DNA from: Protonemura montana
Lineage: Eukaryota; Arthropoda; Insecta; Plecoptera; Nemouridae
Reading direction: 5' to 3'
Length of the DNA: 64,000 bases
NCBI GenBank assembly: GCA_947568835.1
Contig: OX387604.1
Location: forward strand, 11,933,076 to 11,997,075
The notes beneath the pieces were generated by a model. It was not told the DNA's origin and made no database searches. It saw only the letters and a list, made by a program, of their open reading frames with translations. Shown here piece by piece: positions 55,965-64,000 of the stretch (positions are counted from its first letter, which is position 1; every line of letters begins with the position of its first letter). Position numbers and translations under genes: made by a program.

Positions 55965-56714
55965 ATGTGCAATTTCTGTTATTCCAGGTTGATGATCACT
56001 CGTCCAATGAGTAGATTATTAAAAGTATTTCAAGCAGGTCGGATGGACTACAAGTCGGCTTTGCAGTTACAAAAGAAGTTAGCAGACAGACATCATGACC
56101 CATCTAAATCAAACGACTGTCACGATACACTGATTTTGGTGGAACATCATCCAGTCTACACCACCGGAATACGATCGAAGTCATACACAATAGCGGATGA
56201 ACACAATCTAAGAAGTCTGGGTGCTGATTTTTACCGGACTAACCGTGGAGGTCTCATCACCTTTCACGGGCCAGGACAACTGGTTGCTTACCCCATAATA
56301 GACCTCAAGCATTTTACACCTAGCGTTCGTTGGTACGTTAACCATATTGAGAAAACCGTCATACACCTTTGCAAAGTGCTGGGTATTGAGGCTACTACAT
56401 CACCTAACACAGGAGTTTGGGTTGGTGAAAATAAGATATGTGCTATAGGCATCCACGGAAGTCGATTTATTACCACACATGGACTAGCCTTAAACTGTAA
56501 TACAAACTTAGATTGGTATGATCACATTGTTCCCTGTGGCATAGAGGGTAAAGGTGTAACTTCATTATCAAGAGAACTTGATGGAGACTTTTCTATTGAT
56601 GATGCAATTCCAATTTTTCTGCAATCATTCAGTCATGTATTTAACTGCAATTTGTGTGATTTCCCTAAAGATGATATGGAAAGTTTAAACTGTGGTAATG
56701 TAATAAGGGAGTGA
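55965..56714 (+). CDS. LIPT2: Octanoyl-[ACP]:protein N-octanoyltransferase, mitochondrial (LIPT2 / LipB family)
   Basis: Transfers octanoyl groups from acyl carrier protein to lipoyl domains, the first step of mitochondrial lipoate synthesis. It is a single uninterrupted ORF of 249 aa. LipB landmarks in order: TLILVEHHPVYTTGIRS, RGGLITFHGPGQLVAYPII (substrate-binding loop), VGENKICAIGI (catalytic-site Lys), HGLALNCNTNLDWYDHIVPCGI with the active-site Cys in PCGIEGKGVTSL. The first ATG (55965) may be intronic, because TTATTCCAG ending at 55987 is a plausible acceptor. Translation would then start at 55992 or 56007 (MSRLLKVFQAG), giving 240 or 235 aa. AATAAA lies 146 bases after the stop. Confidence 0.93.
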   Translation: MCNFCYSRLMITRPMSRLLKVFQAGRMDYKSALQLQKKLADRHHDPSKSNDCHDTLILVEHHPVYTTGIRSKSYTIADEHNLRSLGADFYRTNRGGLITFHGPGQLVAYPIIDLKHFTPSVRWYVNHIEKTVIHLCKVLGIEATTSPNTGVWVGENKICAIGIHGSRFITTHGLALNCNTNLDWYDHIVPCGIEGKGVTSLSRELDGDFSIDDAIPIFLQSFSHVFNCNLCDFPKDDMESLNCGNVIRE

Positions 56715-56859
56715 AGCTTTATGCTCCTAACATTTTTGATCAGTTTATAGTAACATGAAAGTAGTACAATAAGTAACAGGATCCATCCTTTTACAAAGTG
56801 AATGACAATGAGGATGGAAAAGAATTACAGATAAAATATGAATATTGTACTTTACCAGG

Positions 56860-56865
56860 AATAAA
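56860..56865 (+). terminator. Polyadenylation signal AATAAA of LIPT2
   Basis: Sense-strand hexamer, the first canonical one after the LIPT2 stop at 56714. Confidence 0.6.
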
Positions 56866-57641
56866 ATACTCGTGCAAAATAAAAATGAAACGATCCACTT
56901 CTCATTTACCTTCTAGTGAAAACTGTGCTACAAATGTAATTGTTTGGTGCAGGAAGGAGTAGAAAATTTTTTATGAGAATAAAAAAGTTTGCAGACAGGT
57001 ATCATCATGATTCATGACTAACTATTAACTAGCTATACTTGGGTGATTTAAGACTATTTAAAATGAATGAGTGGTGTGTTTAAGATCATGTTCCAATCCA
57101 ATCCAATGGATCGTTCATTGTATTTTAAAGTTGCCAATTAGAAAACTAGGGTTAACATAAGCTTGCATTAATAAGTTGTATGAATGTTAACAGTACTCGC
57201 AAACTGCAAGATTGGAACTAATAACGCAATGGTGCCTTTCCAGTTCTACACATTGCTACAAAACTTGACTTACGATACTCAATAATAAATTTTCATTCTT
57301 TAATTTTCTATGCAGCAAGATTAACAGCAGGAGCCAAAACAGTTAAGTACTGGAGTATCACAGACTAGATAGCTATACAACGCAAGATTCAGTTATACAC
57401 AGGAACCAGGGAACGAGTCCCAAACCTTAATAAATTGAACATTCAGAGAACCAGGAAATCATGAACCATGCAAAAATGAAAGTGTTGTTGGATCAGTATG
57501 TACTCCACGACAAAATTGTAAATTTAAAAAAATTGATGGCAGCAAAATTGTGTTGTTTTTATACAGAAAGAAGAACCACATACTGCACCTCAAACGGGTT
57601 CCATAGTTCCATTTACAATGACCACATGTCTTGAATTCTAT
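56866..57641. other. Convergent intergenic region between LIPT2 and EPG5
   Basis: Both flanking genes end here. No coding sequence is seen. It must hold the 3' UTR of EPG5, but no canonical AATAAA was recognised on the minus strand within it. Confidence 0.45.
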
Positions 57642-60600
57642 TCATTGTTGAAGAATGAGCAAAAACTGTTGAGAGTAGAGCTCGTTAGCTAGTACCCCCA
57701 GCATCCTAGTTGTATTCAGCAACGAGTTGTTGCTATTTTTGATCATATTCACAGCCGTTTGTAAACTAGGTTTTACATCAACATAGTTTTTGTTACTGGC
57801 TAAATTTTCCAGTTCTCGGAGCCCTTTCAAAGCATCCGTGCTCGGAACAGGCACACTTTGAGTGTTGCAACCTCTGAAAAGTGAAGAGATTGATTACAAC
57901 AAGCTAAGATAAGATATTTTTGGAGGTATCCGTAAGGATCTTGCAAGTTGGGTCAAGACAATTGGATTACCGATCGGTGGGAGTGATCTGTGTAATGGAC
58001 CCCGGTGAGTCAGGGCTGGTCCTGATTGCTTGCGAGTCACTTCCTCCATCAGGCAACTGAGCCAACAGATAGACAGCCATAGTGCGACTTAGGAGGCGGC
58101 ACCTTGGATTGCAAACAAGTCGAGTACACATTATTGCACATATATCTGATGTACCAATAAAATAGCCAATTACTTCCATTGGTCAGAAAGATTGATTTTA
58201 GATTTTAAGAAAGTCCAAAAGATTTTAATTTTTACTTATTTTAGTTTTTAGCATTATGACAATTTTCAACGCTTGTGAAAATAACAAATGTTTTTGTTTT
58301 TACGAAAGGGCATGGACCGGCATAAGGTACAATGAAATTTATAAATACAAATAAATAAATAAATTGAATGGTGCAAATTATGTTGTAAATTTAGTGTTAA
58401 AGCTAAAATTTAAATTGAAAGTGTTTTAAGTTAAAATGTAAGGTTTATAAAATGCAAGGTAAGTTAAAATTTAAGTGTTTCCCTTCTGTAAAAAATTGAA
58501 GAAAAAACTGCCAAACCATGCTTTTGGTTGCATTTTTTTTTTACTCAAATTCCTCACTGCCAATAACTACTGGCAATTTCATATGGGTTACATTTTCTTC
58601 TAATATGATAAGTTTGGTATGGTTACACAACTTCTTCCTAGTTTATTTTCACTCGTTAATAGAGCGAGATCCTCACCTAACCGAGACTGGTGACTGTTTT
58701 CGGATTCCGATGACTCCCAGAAGCCCCCATCCTGCACCTTTGTCATCAGCTAGCTGCATCAATTGTTGGATCAATCTGCGAACGCCACGGACAGCCCCAT
58801 CCACATTCAGGTTGTATTCTACTTGCCTCTGAATTATGTGGAACGCAGTTCCCCACAACAGTGGAAGCTTTGCTTCCACAGATTCACTGAAACCACAAGA
58901 AATGTACGACTAATCTATCCACGTTTTATGGGTGCCTATAAGTAGAGAATAAATTTTTTTTAATAGTACTCACACTGGCTTGATTTGCTTGAGCCAATCA
59001 ATTAAATGATTAAGAACATTTGCTTCGTGAGCCAAGTCACTAGTTTGGGTCGAGTTACAAAGATCTTTGAACAGTATGGCATGAAGTCCCAGAATGCTAT
59101 TATTGGCTACTAAATGTTCTTCGACGTTGGGTGCAACTGAATCAGTGAGCATTCCGTTCACGGCAATCCAATTTGGAACAGTAGTTTGTGACACTGTCAA
59201 GGAAAGACATAAAGCACATTTTGTAGTTGTGTTAACAATAAATTATCCTGAAAAAATGTGTACCTGTATCCACATACTACGTACCTGAACTTTTGAAGTA
59301 AGAGTTGAGTGAAACTTCAAGCAAGACAGCAAATGCCGTTCCAGTAGAGACGTCAGTGCCCAAGACCTTCAGAAATCCTCTCAGCACCATGCTTTGCGAA
59401 TCTCGGCCAGCCAGCCACTGAGCACTGCTCTCAACTATGTTGCTTGCAAGAGCGTTTCCATCAGCATTTACTAGAACTAGCAGCTCCTTCAGCAGGACAC
59501 TGCACTCAGCAATCTCTTCCAGTCGCAGATCATCTAGAAAACGGCAAGAAACATTAATCAACGTCTCAGAAGATGGTGCACGACAAAATCACCCCACTAA
59601 AGCATTAGCAAAGCTAGTAGGAAGCACTTGAGCCACAACGGAAGAAAAACAGCCTCCGATCACTTCTCAAGGCAGCCATAATCATTCCATCAGGGGGAGA
59701 GACAACAAAAATATGGTCAAAACCTGAATGGCATGGGAGCAGAGACCATAACACCAAGATGGCTCGCCTGAGGTACAACACCAATGCGGGGCAGCATTAA
59801 TTCCTCGGGAAAGTAATTCGATTGGAATTAATTTCCATCAAACCTTCAGATTCCAAAAGATGGGAAGATTTTTTAGCAAAATAATTAACATTTAGTTGCG
59901 CTAGAAAGAATTAAGTTTAATTGGATAAGGTTATCGATAAGAGTACCACTCACTTCGAGCTGCAACCTCTTCTATCGAATTGAGCAATTTGGTAACGAAC
60001 GACATATAGGATGTTTTGTTCTGTACAATTAGAGTTTTGTACTTCGTGGTAGATTGCGCCAGCATTTTCATGCAAGCACGAACAAACATCATACGCTTTT
60101 GCAGAGTTGTCGCATGAAGCAAACTTATTTCCTTTGTAAATGGAGCGACAGCTCGCAGAAGCCTGAAAGTATTATTTTAGTCAGTAATAGTTTTTAGTAG
60201 GTTGAGCTTATTTTTGCTAATGGTTTTTAAACTCACGCCAAAACTTGTGTGTCGATTGGATTTGTGTATGCCTCTCCTAGTTCCAGGACAACCCTAGGAT
60301 CAGAACTGAATACCCACCAATCGAGAACTTGTCCGTAGGACGTTGAATCAACGCATTGCCAGGAGAATTTCAGAGCGTATGTTAGAATAATCAGGATTTT
60401 GCTCTTCTGTAAGTAAAAAAAAAGTGAGATAGTTCATAGCATAGTGAGATTACAACTTTGAACAAATTGGCGGGATGACACTCACCTGGCGAACAAATGG
60501 CTCGTTTGATAATTTTACAATTAGATTAAGTAAGCAAATGTGCGCTCTAGAAATAGACTCTGTGTCCCAGCTTGAGGTAACATTCAAAATCCATTTGCCC

Positions 60601-63600
60601 CAAGGCACCTCAACAAACACCCCACCCAAAAATGCATGGGAACTAGGTAAGAACTGATTTGCCACCTGAAAAATTAAGAAATATTTTCATAAAATTCAAA
60701 TTAGATCGTTGAAACAACTGAACAATTTTTGCTTTAATGCTCACCTTAAACATCAAATCCATGTCTTTCAACATCGGATTGAACTGGTTCCATGCGAGAT
60801 AGCTCAGATGGTGATGGACGACAGTAAGTACATGATCTTTGACAGTGGGATGGGCATAATTGACCACATAAAATTCCCAAATATAGTGGAGGATGTTGCT
60901 GCATCCTATAAAACAACAACATTTATGTTACAAGGTAGGTAATTATCACCACAACAACATCATAGGCCAACACCAGGATCTTTCTTCCACTGCAGCCCCA
61001 TTTCAATAATCTCAATAACTTCCACAAATATTCTATTTCCTTCGCCCTTTCCATTACGTAGCTGTGCGTTTATGATTAGAGAGTAAAAAAAAAACAATAC
61101 TTAATTCAACAACTAAAGTCCATACCTGGAAGTGTGTCCAAGATGAATCTGATGCTTTCGGTGAACATAGCCACCACTTTGATTGCATGCTTGTCATCAG
61201 CCTGGATCCATGGAGTAAGCACAGAACGGTCATCTGTGAGTTGATCTATCCACGCCGCTGTCTGCTCCTCAAGCATGTGCGTCCAGAACGGCACGATCCA
61301 CGGAGAGTACATGCTTTGCAGAGCGGGCCAAAGGATGGTGCACACTAATTTGGGAAACATACAATCAGTATTAATATGGCAAAGAAAAGTACAGAAATGT
61401 AAAACAATTTTATGTTTTATATCTCTGCAGTAAGTACTATCTTGTACTCATAAGAACCAAGACTCATGAGGTGTTTGTTTTGTTTACATAGGGCCATAAC
61501 TTCTTTTGCACCTGTTTCTCAGTGTTATATGTAATATTAGAGAAGCGTTTTGTCTGTTGGTCATATGGCACTTGTCTTATGACACAAACTATGAAGGGAA
61601 CGGTATTGTGATCAATTAAGCCTACCTACCATAGATGAGAGGATGGGAATGTGGTAGAACGTAAACTTCACTCGACAAACACAATTTTTGGTTGAGGGTT
61701 TTTGGTTAGCAAGGTGGTTGAACAAGAGTCAACCTCCTGAGCCCCTCCTCTTAACATATCAGATTTAAGATGGTAACCCACCATTATATCACCAGACTTA
61801 GCAGTATTGCTCAGCTTCGATAATAAAACAAATACCATCCTTTTAAATTTGTTAATTGGCTAAGTAGTTAGGATTCTCCAGCCAGGCTTAACAGTCGTTA
61901 CACAATATACTCACATTTTTCCGTCAATGTCCCTGGATCTTCTTGCAGAGTGGACACAACAAGGCAGTGTCCAATCATTCCCATGAAGATGGTGAGAGGC
62001 TCAATGTACATGCGATACTTCGGGTACAGTCCGTATAAACCATACTGCAGTCGTTCAACACTGAAGTATTTCCCAAGCAGATGTGCGGTCTCGATCAGCT
62101 AAATAAAATAATGCCAAACTCTTAATTATAAAAAAAAATTAATACAAAAATATAAGTGATATAAAATGTGTAGCCACAGAAAGCAATGACTCTAACACCA
62201 CTCTATAGTTTTGATTTTTTACTCATTCTGGCGTCTTTTAAAATTTTGGCTGTTCCCCATACAAAACTCCCATGGATCCAATGCAATAAAAAATTGGAAT
62301 AACCCTGATTAAGGCAGAATCTAACAATAAGATAAAGGCGGTGAAATACAGGCACATACCACGTTGTACTCTAGATGCCTTTGTTCTGTAGCAAATGCTC
62401 GCAGTTCATCTTTGATCTTTCCAACTGACATGAGAAGGCAGATTCTGCGAGGAGCGATGAGCGTATTCAGGAAGTCACTCCAAACGTCCACGGATATGCT
62501 CTGAGACTCCGTGCCGCGTAACAATAGGTTCAATACTTCCCCAAAATGTTCGGGAAATGAATGCTGCAGCAGGATCATAAGATGCTTGCGAAATATCTGA
62601 AAGAGTAAGATTTGCATATAGCAAAAATGGAGAAGCAGGTGGAACTCTTACAGATACAAACAAACACATTACAGATTAGAAAATAGAGACTAGTTTTACA
62701 TACCTCTTGAATCATCAGAGTTTCATTAGGAGGATTTGGTCCAGCATTGACGACAGCTTGGATAATGTAGCCAATCAAAACTGACCTGTGGCTCAAACTG
62801 GGTTGATACATTTTGAGCCATTGTGACACGTCAAACTGAAACCAAGAAAGAATTATTATCTAATCAAGAAGTTACAATTTCAGATACTTACACAAATAGT
62901 ACAACCGAATATATTTCTTAAAATTAACAAGTTGAGTGTGTTAAGGTTAATTGCTGTGAATTGTGATTGAACAAAGCGACTGTAGACATTTGAATTAAAT
63001 TAGGAAGAAGTTGTCTTCAGAACCAACAAGTAAAAAAAAAAAAAATTAAATATTAATCAACAACTCGTCAATCAATTTATTCTAATCATCATAACATTTC
63101 AAATTACCTTTGAAATTAAAACGAAGCAGCTTTCCAGCCTGTCAGCCCGGATGTTCTCAACCATAAATTTGTACATTTCCAAGAACTTGTAGCAAGGTGC
63201 ATCAGAGGGAGTCAGGTATGGGCTGAGTAGTCCCATCAAACGGGTCTCTTCGAATAACGTGGTTAGCAGACGCATGGTTTGACTTCCATCGCCATACACA
63301 AACACCTGAACAGGGAAGGAAATAATGATAAAATCTGATAACATAAAATAACTAAGTCTATTTATGAGGTGCTTCAATTTTATCCACTCAACTCGGCTTA
63401 TAACACCATTTAATTAAGAAGCTACTTCGAAATGGCAGGTAGGGTCGGTGACGACAATGTGCAGATATTTGGCTACTTTAAAAATGTTGCAATGCTTTAA
63501 TGTGCAGGAATAGAATGAAAAATGTATGGATTTCACCTTGGCTAGTCGTTCCAGTCCACTTGTGAATATTTCATGGGATGGCGGATAGAATGCCAAATCT

Positions 63601-63711
63601 TCTTGGTACAGAGATACAAGATGGTAGAACAGATCAACTCCCAAATGGCTGTAAGCCATTTCACGGCCCAGCGATGACATTTTACTCTCCGTGTATTCCT
63701 TTACCACAAAT
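57642..63711 (-). CDS. EPG5: Ectopic P granules protein 5 (EPG5), C-terminal 968 aa (5' partial)
   Basis: EPG5 is a large Rab7 effector that tethers autophagosomes to late endosomes and lysosomes. Fifteen exons on the minus strand are all phase-consistent: 63537-63711, 63108-63305, 62704-62835, 62360-62596, 61915-62098, 61126-61344, 60745-60905, 60486-60665, 60237-60406, 59954-60162, 59285-59533, 58974-59193, 58677-58886, 57971-58102 and 57642-57873. The protein is alpha-helical and HEAT-like throughout. Family-like segments include TPWIQADDKHAIKVVAMF, HPTVKDHVLTVVHHHLSYL, ANQFLPSSHAFLGGVFVEVP, GLLGVIGIRKQSPVSVRCR and a tail with LENLASNKNYVD. The first listed exon starts with one base of a split codon, so the gene continues beyond the right edge. 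Identification rests on recalled similarity to vertebrate EPG5, strongest at the C-terminus. Confidence 0.85.
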
Positions 63712-64000
63712 CTATGGCAAAAACAAAGGGCATATTAAAAAAAAATTAAACCAAAATACCTTTGGCAATACTGGCACGATCATAGGTGTATATGTGCAAG
63801 TGTGAGACACGGACACCTCACCCAGAAACCACCTAGCCTACAGAACTAATCCTATCTTCTAATGTGAAAAAGACTAGACATGTGCCAAAACGTCAACCTA
63901 ACAAGTACACCACTTTTATGAAGCTGAATTGAAAAGTTCCCGATAATTTGTACTACTTTTCTTTTCCTTTCCCCACCCTTGAGTACAAATTCAAGCCATT

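Noticed and set aside
1..64000. CRISPR arrays, operons, Shine-Dalgarno sites or other prokaryotic features
   Set aside because: The spliced animal genes and SINE/LINE/Penelope elements show this is a nuclear animal genome; no regularly spaced repeat array was found.

Overview
The window is nuclear DNA of an animal, most likely an arthropod. It contains many spliced genes with GT-AG introns, long AT-rich introns and intergenic stretches, numerous transposable-element remnants, and several homopolymer G/C runs. Each gene is closest to a well-known animal family. The species cannot be named from sequence alone. Exon boundaries were set by hand: every coding exon listed keeps frame across its splice junctions, which is the main support for the gene models.

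Layout. 3-1584 (+): the last six coding exons of a V-type proton ATPase subunit a. 1585-10521: 3' UTR, then repeat-rich DNA with a possible non-coding first exon at about 3569-3689, a duplicated 415-bp block, a minisatellite and a LINE fragment. 10543-15895 (+): a complete 12-exon M1 aminopeptidase N of 996 aa with a type II membrane anchor. 16785-18866 (-): a broken hAT transposase. 20095-22614: copies of a SINE family with a 5S-rRNA-derived head, interspersed with a promoter and first coding exon at about 20751-21107. 23380-24657 (+): a three-exon orphan membrane protein of 159 aa. 25725-27963 (-): a broken KIF26-like kinesin. 29201-31260: hairpin repeats and Pol III box-bearing sequences.

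34027-54509 (-): a complete 14-exon Kuzbanian/ADAM10 metalloprotease of 871 aa. Its introns carry an apparently intact 4.1-kb DNA transposon with about 460-bp inverted repeats and an 861-aa transposase-like ORF, a full-length 5S-SINE, a Penelope-like reverse transcriptase fragment, a GIY-YIG-like fragment and two MITE-like elements. 54842-55701 (-) is LYRM7 and 55965-56714 (+) is LIPT2. These two mitochondrial genes lie head to head across 263 bp. 57642-63711 (-): the C-terminal 968 aa of the autophagy tether EPG5, running off the right edge of the window.

Functionally the neighbourhood combines endolysosomal genes (V-ATPase, EPG5), cell-surface peptidases (aminopeptidase N, Kuzbanian) and mitochondrial assembly or lipoylation genes (LYRM7, LIPT2). 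Only the LYRM7/LIPT2 arrangement suggests shared regulation. The item most worth following is the intact transposon at 40484-44597.
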